Assembly: GCA_009103225.1 (NCBI GenBank)
Contig: RHPI01002503.1
Location: 1,160,124 to 1,224,123 of the forward strand
DNA from: Chlorokybus atmophyticus
Lineage: Eukaryota > Streptophyta > Chlorokybophyceae > Chlorokybales > Chlorokybaceae
Direction of reading: 5' to 3'
Length of the DNA stretch: 64,000 bases
The notes under the pieces: model-generated
What the model saw: the letters and a program-made list of their open reading frames with translations, nothing else
Database searches by the model: none
Told to the model about the DNA's origin: nothing
In this document: positions 37,679 to 49,800 of the stretch, piece by piece
Layout: each line of letters begins with the position of its first letter
Numbering within the stretch: position 1 is the stretch's first letter
Position numbers and translations under genes: made by a program

Positions 37679-38214
37679 CACATGGTGCACATGGTGGCCA
37701 TTAGCAAGTGAAGCAAGTAGTTAGAGTATTACAAGTGTATATCCTTCATCTATTGATCATGAGGTACGAAGGCAGGTGCCAGTGTTTGTGTGCATCATGT
37801 TACATTCATTTGTGTCCATGCAGTGTGCTCCACATGCTGCTTAAGAATCAGCCTGAAGTGCGACGCAACACGTGTATTTGGAATATGGTGACCTGTGCAG
37901 TGTGTTGCCGTACATTACGCATGAAAAATGCATTGGTACTCTATCACAGGCATTACAAGTAGATGTGTTCATCTTCATACATAGTAGCACACCCCTTTTG
38001 TACAACTGGGATAGCTATGGTTGACTAACTTGGCATGCTTCTCACATTAAGAAGCCCTCTGAGGGTTTCGCACCTATACATACCACTGCAGCTCACCCAT
38101 GCTGCATGCATTGACATGCACTGAGCACAGACAATGCAATTGGAGTGGGTGCCATCAATCGAACCAAAAGCAAGGCACTGAGTCTGACTCTTCTGGTTTT
38201 CCATCAACGCACAA
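37679..38214. other. 3' flank of the Sfi1-like gene
   Basis: No supportable coding frame. Confidence 0.5.
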
Positions 38215-38762
38215 CTGTTGTCTGAAGCTCAGTGCAAGTCGCGACGCTTTCTTACAGGAAACCAAAGCCCGCACAAAGCAGCTTCATAGCTTGCACTGTA
38301 CAACTTGGCGCACACAGAGCTACGCTCAACTGCACTACCACTGCTGATGACTGCGTCGGCGGAGCGGCGGCGGCGTTGCCAAAGCCAGTCAGTCTGTTCG
38401 TAAGCACTCGCAAACATCTGCTTCCACTAGGCCTGCAGTAGAACAGATCCAGCAAGCGTCTGAGCGCCGGTGCGCTAGGACTTGGGCTGATGTTGCACCA
38501 AGACAACAAGCAGCTGGGCTGAGCTGAGCAGAGCTGCAAGACTAAGTGCGTCAAAAGATCGCAAGATGGCATGTAAGCAGTTTTTTTTCTTTTTTTGCTG
38601 GCTTACTTGCTTGCTTGAGAGAGAGTGACTCACTCTGCTCGTACACCTAATGGGCAGGCTGGTGCATGATATGATATGATACCTACTGAATAATACATTA
38701 CACTTCAACTGCGGAGAAGTAGACACTTCACTGGCAGTAAGACTATCAACTTTACTCATCAC
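38215..38762 (+). repeat. Left arm of inverted duplication around MAT1
   Basis: Three blocks (38215-38430, 38455-38525, 38572-38762) match, in reverse complement and reverse order, 41565-41775, 41463-41545 and 41043-41210. The last block includes the MAT1 intron sequence following CAT|GTAAGCAG, but the exon itself (41202-41265) is absent from this arm. It therefore looks like an inverted partial copy of the MAT1 upstream region. Confidence 0.65.
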
Positions 38763-38811
38763 CATGTACACCATGTACACCATGTACATCAATACAAGCA
38801 ACTTGCCTTTG

Positions 38812-39800
38812 AATGCGGAGCTGTCACACTTCTTGCTTTCTTTCGTCTTTGTGGTCGCTTTGAAGGTGGCGGCGGCAGCCGTGGCGAGGGAGGGGGCGGA
38901 GTTGTCGGCGTCATTGGCGGCGCTGCTTGACGTCGAGGTGTGACTTCTACTGTGGGGTGGGGTGCCGAGGGACGGGCTGCGAAGGCGGAGCCCACTGCGG
39001 AGGGGCTTGGAGGAGCTCAGGCGCGCCCACTGAGCAGTAGGCAAAGGCAGGGCCGTTCGGCGATGAGGAGAAGGAGGAGGAGGACGACACAAGGGCAAAG
39101 CACGAAAGCGAGGAGCTTGCCACAGCCATGTGGGGTTTGAATTAAAACGCCAACAACACGCAGCAAATGCGCAGTTTGTTGCATGGGCATATGTGTGCGC
39201 AGGTGCGGGCATGTGCATGTGCCCGCACCTGTATGAAGTTCTGTGCATGTGTTCATGCATGTATACGCCTTGTGCTTATGCATGTGCTTGCATGTGCAGA
39301 GTGTCCTGTATTTGTGCGCTCATGTTCTCGCGAAACCACCTGTTTCATCCTTTGACTTGACGGTGGATGACTCGAACATGCGTCCTTATTTACAGTTACC
39401 GTAAGGTGTTTTCGTGCGTGCTTACAGAGCACGAGCTGGAGAGCCTAGACTGCAGGCGACAGCAAGTGCGTGTGAAGGATCAAAGGGTCTCATCATAGGT
39501 ATGCATGCGCATAGTTTGAAAGCGTTGTGTGTTTTGGGTCCTACAACACCAGCTGAACAAACAGCTAAATGAAAGCGTGCTCAAACAGACACATACCGAG
39601 CGTACACACGCCCAACTGCACTCGTGCACTCGCGTAGACATACAGACTCACACGCACACGCGCGCACTGGCAAGGTCATCTGTTCTAACTGCAGCACGCC
39701 CGAAGCCGTACGCGATATCGCCATGCCGGGCGCAGAGCTTATGTCGCGTGTACAAGGTACAGAAAGTCAATATCTCATACGACACCTGCTGGTTATGTGT
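38812..39800 (+). repeat. Gene-bearing dispersed repeat, copy A
   Basis: About 1 kb directly repeated at 47027-47995. Conserved open segments include an Ala-rich exon-like stretch (LKVAAAAVAREG) ending before GTGTGA and an acidic stretch FGDEEKEEEDDTR. A CSTPEAVRDIAMPGAEL segment (39680-39745) stays open in both copies. Copy A lacks the longer open frame of copy B after the acidic stretch because of a TAA. Family unknown. Confidence 0.6.
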
Positions 39801-39954
39801 GTCGAACTGGTGCATTCTGTTACCCTCACTCGATGCACTCTGAAAAACTGTCATGTTGCAAGAGACAGTTGTGATTGACAACACTGTCGCAGCCAAACAG
39901 TACTGAACCAAGTGCGCACAATGCGATCAAGACATCACATCATCAACACATGAA

Positions 39955-41265
39955 TCAAACAACCGTCAAAAACAGCGAGTTGAACGCCTCTTCTATGTTC
40001 CTTCTCTTAGGGATTTCTGAGCTCCAGCCCGCAGCAGCCAACGCGAGCATTTCCCGCTGCCGCCTCACCTCGGGGTCCATGTCCTCCGTTTCCATTACGC
40101 CTGAACATGGAATGGACATTACACGCAACAATGTCAAAGCCGCTCAGTGTGTACTTGAACTTGTGCACAAGACAAGTTGTCAACTTGCGTTACCAGAGAG
40201 GGGTTGAGCGGGCCGTGCAAACGCTTGCAATGCGGCTCCAGTGGCAGGAGCGGGTGCGTAATTGTTGTTGCCGCCCGCTTGCGCTTGAGTGTGCGGGCCA
40301 GCATTTTCCGGCATGGCCCCACCACCGTTCACCTGTTTCACATAAATGGTGCGGTTATACACACATGCATGCCCATGTACGCACATGTTTGCACAATACA
40401 TCGATTCGTATATGTACCTCCTGTGGGTGGTCAATCGGCCTGCCTGCAGCCGCTGCCATCAATACTCTATGCTCCTCAGCCTACAACAGCGCCCACACCC
40501 ACAACAGGTCATTGAAGCAGCAACAGTCCAGTGGAGTAAGTCACCACCACCCACTTAACATAGACAGACATTGACTCAAACCCCTCATGTTGTCTCACCC
40601 TCTTGGCAGCGTTGATGACAATCTGGTCGGCATTCTCTCTTTGGTACTGCGCAACCTTTGCTTCCGTCTCCGCAACATTTATGCCCTCAGCGAGGTTGAA
40701 TACTGCTCAGCGCATACAGAAGTTGTGTATTTGTAGCCAATAGTGTTTGATAATATTTCAACAAGTACGTGCGCACGCATCCACACTCGACCCGACAGCT
40801 ATGGACGCAGTTCAGCTGCACTCGCATAAACCATGCAATCAAAAACTGAAAGTTATGCTTACTTAAGTCTTCAACATCTTCCAGGTAGTCATTGTATTCT
40901 GTTAGCGAGGGGAAATCCTCCTCGCGGCGATTGTATCTATCAACCAAACAGCAGTACAGCTGTCATGCACACAAAGCAGGCGCATTCCTCAGCGTTCGCC
41001 CTTGTACTGTGGCCAATGCATGCTTGTATTGCTGTACATGATGATGAGTGAAGTTGATAGTCTTACTGCCAGTGAACTGTCTACTTCTCCGCATTTGCTT
41101 TGTAATATATGTGCATTGTAGCATATCATGCACGAGCCTGACCATTACTCTGAAAACGAGTAAAGTGAGTCACTCAAGCAAGCAAGCAAAAAACTGCTTA
41201 CATGCCATTGATGCGGCGGCGGATGGCCATCTCGCGATTCATTTCACCCACGTAGTCTGGCAGGC
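39955..41265 (-). CDS. MNAT1: CDK-activating kinase assembly factor MAT1, partial (5' exons with RING not found)
   Basis: MAT1 bridges CDK7 and cyclin H in the CAK module of TFIIH. Exons seen (minus strand): 41202-41265, 40863-40936, 40599-40702, 40418-40480, 40194-40332, 39955-40100, all in phase to a TGA at 39955. Recognisable blocks are EMAIRRRING joined across an intron to YNRREEDFPSL, TEYNDYLEDVEDL and the coiled-coil exon beginning IFNLAEGI. A Pro/Ala/Gln-rich linker follows. The C-terminus is AGWSSEIPKRRNIEEAF, which resembles the CDK-binding end of MAT1. The N-terminal RING finger expected before EMAIRRRI is not visible upstream to 46.5 kb. That region is occupied by repeats, so the gene may be broken here, misassembled, or continue after a long intron. 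Confidence 0.85.
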
Positions 41266-41775
41266 CTGCAGACAGGGGTATTTTCAACACCCCCCGTCTC
41301 CGTCCTACGCCTCCTCTGCTCACAGCAGCCGCCGCCTTCTGCTCCGCAGCAGCGGCATGGGCGAGGAGGATGGATGCCCGCTATATGCCTGCCGACGCTA
41401 GCTAGAGCGATAGATAGAGCGTGGGACACACAGCCCAACAAGCTCTCACGCCTAGGATAGCACCCAGCTCAGCTCAGCTGCTTGTTGTCTTGGTGCAGAA
41501 TCAGCCCAAGTCACATTAGCGCACGGGCGTTCAGACGCTTGGCTGGCATCATGTAGTAGTAAAAGCAACGGTACGCTTAACGCTTACACACAGACTGACT
41601 GGCTCTGTCAGCGCCGCCGCTCCCTCCCGGCGCAATCGCCAGCAGTGATGTGGTGCCGTTCTGTGAGCGCCAAACTGTAGGCTTTCATTTGTGGGGGCTT
41701 TCGTTTCATTTTTCTCTGAGGAAGCGTTACGACGTGCAGTGAGCTTCAGACAACAGTTGAGCTTTGATGCGGAGA
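41043..41775 (-). repeat. Right arm of inverted duplication around MAT1
   Basis: Inverted counterpart of 38215-38762. It carries the first visible MAT1 exon (41202-41265) between its repeat blocks. Confidence 0.65.
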
Positions 41776-42684
41776 GAGCAGGCTGGAAAATAACACTCTT
41801 CCTTCTGGTACTCACATGGGACTCACCGCAAACACAGAATGTATTCCGAATGTGTGCTTGTTTGCAGCCAACAAAGGTTATGCATCATGTGAGTAGCAGT
41901 GGTGTACAGGGGCAGAACCGCCCGTGTTAAAGCCGCACGATAAGCATGCGAAGTTACTCAGCAATTTCTATCCACATGTGGCTAGGACAATTGTATCTAC
42001 TTATAGCGCCTGTATGATAGTATAGCAATTTATTTTTCAAGTTTAATGTACGGCAACAGACGGCACGGATCTACTTATTGCGCATGTTTATAGTATAGCA
42101 ATTTAGTTCTTAAGTTCAATGTATGGCAACAGACGACACAAATCACTGCTTGTGCATAAAGTTTGCATACTACACGTCTTGCCGCACTGCAAGTTATGGC
42201 TTCAGCGACATGCGGAGCACAATGCATGGCCACGAATGAGTCTATTCTGCTGCCCGCACAATCAACACGATAGTAGCAAAGGGCACACCGCGACACAATG
42301 CCAATAAGGAGGAGGAGGATAGCGTGATTAATGTAGTCATAAAACACTCAGGCCATGCAACTACGAACAAAGAGTCTGTTTGGTTGCAGTAAGGGACAAG
42401 GTGTGTGGGTGTGCGCGTATGTGTGCGTGCAAATTCGTTTCGATAGGTGTGTGATACAAACAACCAACAGGTGGACTAGCGCAGTGCTGTTGGCTGAGTG
42501 GGTGTTAAGCAACGAGTACATGTGCCGCGGTGACAAGGCGATTAAACTTGGGACCAAGTGGGAAGGCATGTTGTTGACGTTGTCGTTGAACAGCACTGCT
42601 GTTGTTGAATAACAAGTTGTAGTTGTCACCGTTGTGGTGTATAATATAGTATGCAAGGATTGTGCATGCTTGCATCATTGTAAT
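41776..42684. other. No gene seen
   Basis: No supportable frame. A short direct repeat lies near 42017-42125 (AGTATAGCAATTTA...TTAATGTACGGCAACAGACG and a diverged second copy). Confidence 0.5.
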
Positions 42685-42749
42685 GAGCATTGCTAATGTG
42701 AACCCACACTCGTACACTGTACGAGTGTGGGTTGTCATCAGCAATGCTC
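42685..42749. repeat. Strong hairpin
   Basis: Core 42701-42733: 16-bp perfect arms (AACCCACACTCGTACA / TGTACGAGTGTGGGTT) around one base. It is extended by outer arms GAGCATTGCT (42685-42694) and AGCAATGCTC (42740-42749). Confidence 0.85.
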
Positions 42750-43344
42750 TGGCATGCGCATTATTGTGTGTGGCAGCATTGGTTGCAACTGTACTGACGC
42801 ATGTGGCATTGCAGGTGTTCCTAAGCTGAGAAGGTGGCCAATGCACATGCGCATGTACACACACGTGCACATGTGCAGGCTCGCACGTATACGCTTGCGC
42901 AAGTATACGCACGTGTATACATTGTACATGATGCGCGCTAGCACATAGCAGACACGCGTGCATGCAAACACACGCACGCACAATTCATCGCAATTGCATA
43001 AGCAACGTGCTCACAACCTGCCATGCAACATCTCTGAGGCCATGTATAGACTAGTTTGGATGAAACGCTTTGAACATTAGGCACGTTTGGTGTTCATGTC
43101 GTTCTCCTTGATCCAAACCCATTGTCACGCCCACAGGGCAGGCAAAAGTCATTCTCTGTCCCTTACTTATGTGGTAAGTAAGATGAGACCAAGTGGGGAC
43201 CCACACTACACAAGCGTGTGTAGTGCTTGTGGGTGTGCTCTCATGTAGGTCTGCTCTAGAGCCTGTGCGGCCTTAAGCATAATGAACTACACAAGGCATG
43301 ATGGCAAGCACAGGGCTGATCATAGCCGATGAGACATCATGTGA

Positions 43345-43535
43345 TGTACAGAGACATATGTGTGCATATGTCCGCATGTGTATGCATGTGTTTGCATATG
43401 TGTGCACATGTACGCATATGAGTGCATATGCGTGCATGAGAGGTATGTACTAGATGTATGCATGAATATGCATGCATGCGCATACGTGTGCATATGCGCG
43501 CATATGTATGCATAAGGATGCATATGTATGCATGA
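43345..43535. repeat. Degenerate GCATATG-type tandem array
   Basis: About 190 bp of alternating purine-pyrimidine hexamers (GCATAT/GTGTAT/GCATGT variants), a Z-DNA-prone pattern. A similar alternating tract lies at 42838-42930. Confidence 0.8.
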
Positions 43536-43539
43536 GTAT

Positions 43540-43705
43540 AATGTCATAGGCTGATGTGACCAGCCAAGGACGTTCACAACGTCCAAGGATGATGTGTGTG
43601 ATGTCCTAGGCTGATGTGACCAGCCTAGGGACGTTTACAATGTCCGAGGCTGATGTGTGATCAGTCTTGGGCGTTGAAAGAGGTCCAAGGGCTGATGTGG
43701 CAGCC
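43540..43705. repeat. Tandem repeat of hairpin units
   Basis: Three to four diverged units contain AGGCTGATGTGACCAGCC followed by GGACGTT-ACA-A-GTCC. Each unit is self-complementary. The clearest is CCTAGGCTG (43605-43613) pairing with CAGCCTAGG (43621-43629). Confidence 0.75.
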
Positions 43706-45620
43706 CTAGAAATGAGTTGTGGTAAACGCAGCCATGACAAGGCATGTAGCCTTGGACTTGGATGTTCTAGGTCGGAGAGCAGCAAAGAGAGGGTATATGA
43801 ACGGCCTCAACATGTGTTGAGGCAGCTCAGCATGTGCATACTCGACTCTTGTGTGTGGGGTGCCTAGTTTAGTTGTTCAAGGGGCTCTCCCTCTCATCCC
43901 ATGTGGGGTGTGATGTCCGTGGCAGCTTTGCACATGTGTGTGAGGTGTGCTTGAGTGTGTGAGTGTGTGGGAGCTGAGTAGAGAGGTTGGTGTCATCCTC
44001 TCCTTCCTTGGTGCGGTGCTGGGACTTCCTCGGCAAGTTACTGCACCAATGACGCTGGTAGGGCTTTCAATAGTAAGTCCTTGTGCTTGTGCATAAGTTT
44101 GCCAAGCCGCCCAGCAAGTAAGTGAGTGGTATCGTTACACCCATAGCGATGCTTTGTGTTAGCTTATGGAGGGGGTGAGCTTTCCTTGGAGTGAAGGTAA
44201 TTGGGCCAATCCGAGAAAGGCAACAGCACTGATGGCTAATGCGCTGGTGCCGCATGCGGTGATGCATGATGACTGTTGCAATGGTAGCATAAATTCATAT
44301 TAAATCCTCAACCCTCAGCGTCTTTTGCTAATGTAACCTGGTGGAACACCCTCATTTTAAAACAATGACAACGCAGCGGACAAGTTCTTTGAACCTCCGA
44401 AGTGGCTTTTGGACTTGGCAAATGGAACATGAGCGCGTAGTGTGTGAGCTGAACATCATGACGCGTGTGTGCATGCATGCGTCTGCATACTTATGATGCT
44501 GTGCGCTCGCTATAACATTGTCGCCTTAAAAATGCGACTCAATTGCTCCACAGACCATGTGGATAACGAGGCTTCCACATAGCAGTCAATACCGAAACCA
44601 CTTTGCTCAGGCTGGGCGGGTGTGGCGTAGGTGTAGGCGAGCGGGCAGGCGGGCGGTGCGAGATTTGGGGTGCAGGGCAGTTGACGGTTATGATGCGTTC
44701 AACCGCTTCGGTAAGCGGCTTGACGCAAGCTTGCACTCACGCATTGCCTGCGGCGGCTGCTGCTTGTCGCTTTTAGACTTGTTGCACAGGTTGCCATCAC
44801 AAGCAGCCTTAAGAGGGCGATTAGCGCCCCTGCAGCTGAGTGGCATTTTCTTGTGTTTTTATCTTGTGCTACAGGCAATGCCTTTCTGTAAGTTGCTTTG
44901 TTGTTGAATAATTCTCGGAGTGAATGCTGGATTGCTGTGTCTAGCTGGTTTTCCTTTTAAATCCATGCTTCAACATTTGGTCTGCTATTTACGAGACCGA
45001 TTCGGATGCGTATTAGCAGACTTCAAACCACATTTGGGCGAGGGCTCAGCAGGCTTCCTAGAGAATGAACAATTAGCCACACAGCCCGGCAAGACAAGTG
45101 CGCAAGGCGACACATGTATACGTTTTGACTCGCAGGCATACAAGTACATACAACAGCATTGCAAGAGCACTTGTCGCTGCATCAAGCAGACGCAATAGTA
45201 CGCTATTCTGGTTGATGTGTTTGTTGAATAGAAGGCCGGGCTTTCTTTCTCGCGTGGTGTTCAAGCTATTGCGTGCTCTGCATGCATCAATCCAATAGCG
45301 CCTTTGCTAGCTAGCACATATAGGTGGCAACCACATGAATAAAACTATACAGCGTCAACCAACTGGTGTAATGTGCACACAGCTTTACACATACCAAAGA
45401 CACTTTCCATTACATCATCAAGTGAACATCCATGAGCACGTCCAGCTTGGCACGGAGGCAACAACACCATACGACATGTACATACTCAAGTCATGAAACG
45501 ACATATCTGCATGTGCTTTCAGACAATAACGGCCACACAAGGCTATGCAACTCCACCAACCGCCTGTGCAGAGGCGCAACCGCCGCCGCCAAAGACGGCG
45601 GATAGGTAGCAACTAAGACC
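43706..45620. other. No recognised gene
   Basis: It contains a TATA-like TATATGAACGGCCTC followed by a palindrome CCTCAACATGTGTTGAGG (43805-43822). At 44129 it reads TGGTATCGTTACA, reminiscent of an LTR end plus primer site, but no paired LTR was seen. Open frames here lack family features. Confidence 0.4.
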
Positions 45621-45899
45621 ATGACGGCTGGCCGGAATGGCGTTGAGAACGCGGCACGGTTAACACGAGATCTTTATGCGCTAACTGCTGATGTGAGGAG
45701 GCCACCTCGGAGCAAGTACACGGTTACCGCAACGGTTGAGCTCAATGACGAAAACAACTTGAACAAGCTGTTAACTAACATAATAAATGCGAACATTATT
45801 TTCACCTTTTCGCGAATCTTAAAAACTCAACTTCGGTTTTTGGCGGGCACTAACAACGATGTTTTGGACTTTTTGCAAATTGCGGTTGCGAGCTCTTAA
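45621..45899 (+). CDS. Hypothetical 92-aa ORF
   Basis: ATG in ACCATGAC context, ending TAA. The product has a basic N-terminus and a hydrophobic/amphipathic C-terminal half (LNKLLTNIINANIIFTFSRI). It could be a relic of a retroelement gag-like protein. No family was recognised. Confidence 0.25.
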   Translation: MTAGRNGVENAARLTRDLYALTADVRRPPRSKYTVTATVELNDENNLNKLLTNIINANIIFTFSRILKTQLRFLAGTNNDVLDFLQIAVASS

Positions 45900-46529
45900 A
45901 GTTGCGTTTTATGTGAATTGTGGCCGATTGAAGTTATGATAGAAAACAAATGAGGCAGCTGCTGTAACGAATATATTTATTGATACCCGTGGTTGTGCGG
46001 TAGTACAACTTGTGCCACGGGTCAACGCATTGATCCCGGTGTAATATTACGAGCCTTATCGTCACAAGGCCCAAGGCCGGAGTGCCTTGTGCCTTAAGCC
46101 TTAAGGCAAGCTCGTCACGATAAGGCTCGTCATATACTACTTGCTTGTAAGCTTGGGAGCAATGGATTGCGAATGAGCGTTGGGTGTGGCTCTGTATGAC
46201 CGTTATTGCAGATTGTGATTGTGTTGGGGTGCTTTAATAAGGAGTGGTCTGTGGATTCCGTGTTGGTGCACGAGTGTTATCATAACATGATGTTCGTGTT
46301 CATCGGTTGTGATCAATGGTTTGCGTCCGGTTGAGGAGGGTGTAGTGATTGCAATTGATATAAATGCTTGCGTGGATATCAGTAACTAACCTGTTGCCAA
46401 ATTGGCCGTTGCTGATATTGGGCTATCGGCATGACTCATGAGGAGCAGAAACCCTTGATGCCTGCTGACCGCAATTGGCGACGCCCATTAAGAATCTCGA
46501 TTCGAGATGTCGACTGATCGGAGGGAGGG
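45900..46529. other. No gene; hairpin inside
   Basis: Perfect 14-bp inverted repeat ACGAGCCTTATCGT (46049-46062) / ACGATAAGGCTCGT (46117-46130). It encloses GCCTTAA-GCC-TTAAGGC (46091-46107), a compact foldback. Confidence 0.7.
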
Positions 46530-46786
46530 NNNNNNNNNNNNNNNNNNNNNNNNNNNNNNNNNNNNNNNNNNNNNNNNNNNNNNNNNNNNNNNNNNNNNNN
46601 NNNNNNNNNNNNNNNNNNNNNNNNNNNNNNNNNNNNNNNNNNNNNNNNNNNNNNNNNNNNNNNNNNNNNNNNNNNNNNNNNNNNNNNNNNNNNNNNNNNN
46701 NNNNNNNNNNNNNNNNNNNNNNNNNNNNNNNNNNNNNNNNNNNNNNNNNNNNNNNNNNNNNNNNNNNNNNNNNNNNNNNNNNNNNN
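46530..46786. other. Assembly gap (257 N)
   Basis: Run of N, flanked on the right by a G8 homopolymer. Confidence 0.99.
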
Positions 46787-47026
46787 GGGGGGGGCAAAAG
46801 AATCCCCAATTTTCTAACATCAGTCTCCAAAAAGGCCACAAAACCGACGATAGTTAATCAAGTACTTTCCAAGCGTCCTGCACTCATACGATGTGACCCT
46901 AAGCGCAATATCATTGTTTGAAACAAGCCGGCTAATGAGCCGGTTGTAAATTGGTTTGCCCGTGGGAACGAGTTGGCCCTCTCGCTGAAGGCTGACGCGA
47001 CGGCTAAGGCATTGCACCCAGCTTGC

Positions 47027-47995
47027 CTTTTAATGCTGGGCTGTTGCACTTCTGTGTCTTTGTGGTTGCGTTGAAGGTGGCGGCGGCGGCCGTGGTGAGG
47101 GAGGGGACGGAGTTGTCGGCATCATTGGCGGCGCTGCTTGACGGCGAGGTGTGACTGTTGTGGGGCGGGCTGCTGAAGGCGAAGCCCACTGCGGAGGGGT
47201 TTTGAGGAGCTCAGGCCCGCTGAGCAGCAGGCAAAGGTGGGGCCATTCGGCGACGAGGAGGAGGAGCAGCAGGTGGAGGAGGACGACACAAGGGAAAAGA
47301 ATAAAAGCGAGGAGCTTGTCGAAGCCAGATGGGGTTTGATTCAAAACACCAACAACACGCAGCAAATGCGCAGTTTGTTGCGTGGGCATATGTGTGCGCA
47401 GGTGCGGGCATGTGCTTGTCCTTGTGCATGTGCCTGCACCTGAACAAAGTTTTGTGCATGTGTGCATGCATGTATACGCCTCGTGCTTATGCATGCTTGC
47501 ATGTGCAGAGTGTACTGTGTTTGTGCGCTCGTGTTCTTGCGAAACCACCTGTTTCATTCGTTGACTTGACGGTGCATAACTTGAACATACGTCCTTGTTT
47601 GCAGCTACCGCAAGGTGTTTTCGTGCGTGCCTACAAAGCACGAGCTGGAGAGCCTAGACTGCAAGCGACAGCAAGTGCGTGTGAAGGATCAAAGGGTCTC
47701 ATCATAGGTATGCATGCGCACAGTTTGAAAGCGTTGTGTGTTTTTGGTCCCACAACACCAGCTGAAGAAACAACTAAATGAAAGCGTGCTCAAACAGACA
47801 CATACCGAGCGTACACACACCTGCACTCGTGCACTCGCGTAGGCATACAGACTCACACGCACACTCGTGCACTGGCAAGGTCATCTGTTCTAGCTGTAGC
47901 ACGCCCGAAGCCGTGCGTGATATCGCCATGCCGGGCGCAGAGCTTATTTCGCACGTACAAGTTATTAAGGTCAATATCTCATACGACACCTGATG
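47027..47995 (+). repeat. Gene-bearing dispersed repeat, copy B
   Basis: Direct repeat of 38812-39800. It keeps an Ala-rich stretch (LKVAAAAVVREGTELSASL) before GTGTGA and an acidic frame continuing to NTNNTQQMRSLLRGHM. It also keeps an exon-like YRKVFSCV...KDQRVSS before GTATGC, and CSTPEAVRDIAMPGAEL. These look like exons of one unknown gene mobilised or duplicated with its introns. Confidence 0.6.
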
Positions 47996-48059
47996 GTTAT
48001 GTGCGTTGAATTGTTGCAATCTGTTGCCCTCAACAAGTTGCCCTCTAGCGGCAGTAACC

Positions 48060-48475
48060 CGCATATGTTTGCAGTGCTTGGTGCAACTTGCTGTGCACAA
48101 CTGCATGAAGGTGTCTGCATGCATGCATAATGTGTGCGCGTGCTTGCGCGTGCGCGTATTATTGTGTTTGTGCACACGTGTTGACTTAGTGGTTTTCTTG
48201 GTATTCTTGCCAAGTTGTTTATTCAGCTCTTTAACTCAGCGGCTCCATGACTTGCTTAAGCGTCTCGATGTTGCAGATACTGCAAGGTGGTGCCGTGGGT
48301 GTCCAAGGAGCCCTGAACTGCAGCAATAGTATGCGCGTGTAAGGGACCGAAGGGGCTTTTTCATCGTAGGTACACATGCGCACAGTTGAAAGCATTGCAT
48401 GTCGCATTTTGCAACGTAAGTTGAACAAGTAGCCTAGACAACAACAACAACAACACGCGCACAAACAGACATGCG
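48060..48475 (+). repeat. Related dispersed repeat, copy C (inverted copy at 53095-53495)
   Basis: Shares the exon-like block and the downstream GTA..CATGCGCACAGTTTGAAAGC boundary with copies A and B, but with stops. An upstream frame HDLLKRLDVADTARWCRG is conserved in the inverted copy at 53.3 kb. Confidence 0.6.
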
Positions 48476-48529
48476 CGTGCATGCGCAACACACACACACA
48501 CATACACGTGTGCGCAGGCGGGACGAGCT

Positions 48530-49800
48530 GTTGAAGGTGGTTTCAACTTATTGTAGGGGCGGACGACCACCACGGGCGGACCCTGCGGCCACCACGGACG
48601 GAGCCCGCAATCATAGCTGCACTGTGAGGCGACGGTCCACATGACACGTCAAGGTGCGTTGATGGTGGGCTCGGATTTCCAGTCTCTATGCTGCTTCAGC
48701 TGCCTTTGCTGCAACTCTCTCTCTCTCTCTCCCTCTGGCTGTATGCTTGCATGGCTTGCCGTGTGGTCTACAATGCATTTCTATTGGCTTAAAACCCAAT
48801 CAAAGCAGGGGTGCCTCACAAGAGAGAGTGTGCAGCAACGTAAACGTGTACTTCCCTAACTCCAACAAGAGCTTTGAAGATAGAAAGTTCATTCCCCTCA
48901 AGAAGGCAACCAACTCATTTGTATATTATGCGCATGCTAGTAGCCATCTATCTTGACTGTTAAGTGTGATTAGGTATTCGCTTCCGTCGCTTAGCGTAGT
49001 AGTACTTAGTAAGCGTTTATGCATATAGGTGCAACGCTTTATCAACAATGCCGGAGGCATTACGGTAATACCAATACAGGACCGGCTGACAACCCAGATG
49101 AGTTGGAGACAATGGAAGTGCTGAATCTGTCTATGCTTGAGTTAAAGACAATGGCATGTCTATTGGGATTGGGTAACCAACCCGGTTAATTGATTAGGTG
49201 AGAAGCGCTGCTGCGAAGATGCCAATGTACTAGTGCATTGGGGTGGCCTTCAGACCATCATCGCTAAGGGTATCTCCATCTCCATTCATGGTTTCATCAT
49301 GATGTGCTCATACAGGTCAACAACTCACAAGGTTTTGTGCGCCGAGAGGCGTATATACATAGAAAAAAATAAAGTTGCAGAACATGCGCTTATTTATCTC
49401 AAAAAGCACGACTCGGATGCCATGCGCCTTTGCCAATGTGACTTCGGAGCGCAGATAGAAAAGCGGTGCGCTATACAGCAAGCATGCTTTCACATGCGTT
49501 GTGAAATTCTTTCAAGCCCAACATTTTGTTTTTGGCACAGCACGTGAGGTTTAATGGTGTCACCTATTTACGAGTTTTCGCAGCAATAATTACAGCTGTG
49601 CATGAGGTGTGCGCCGATGGTGCAAAGAACATAAGAGCTAAGATGATAGTTTTAAGGTAAGCCCTACAATAAATTGTTGTGTCAGATTGTGGAATGTCTG
49701 GCTGTGTCATGTAGTAACATACCGATATCAACCATGTTGCCAACATGTACATATGGGATGTATAGGTTTTAATTGGTGTTGCTTGTCACTGTTCGGGGAG
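48530..49800 (+). pseudogene. PD-(D/E)XK nuclease-like coding unit, degenerate copy 1
   Basis: Plus-strand counterpart of the unit at 51782-53060. Shared coding blocks are KFIPLKKATNS (48888-48920), NNAGGITVIPIQD (49045-49083, after a frameshift), EKNKVAEHALIY (49361-49398) and the block FNGVTYLRVFAAIITAVHEVC (49550-49612). The catalytic Glu and Lys of the sister copy (VEAKHE) are replaced (ITAVHE). A splice donor GTAAGC follows, as in the sister. A short-period (CT)n run lies at 48714-48736. Frameshifts and loss of the active-site residues make it a pseudogene. Confidence 0.5.

Noticed and set aside
43345-43535. CRISPR-like array
   Set aside because: No constant repeat with unique spacers; it is a degenerate hexamer array in a eukaryotic genome.
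43780-44150. Possible solo LTR with primer-site-like TGGTATCGTTACA
   Set aside because: No paired LTR, no target duplication and no retroelement coding nearby.
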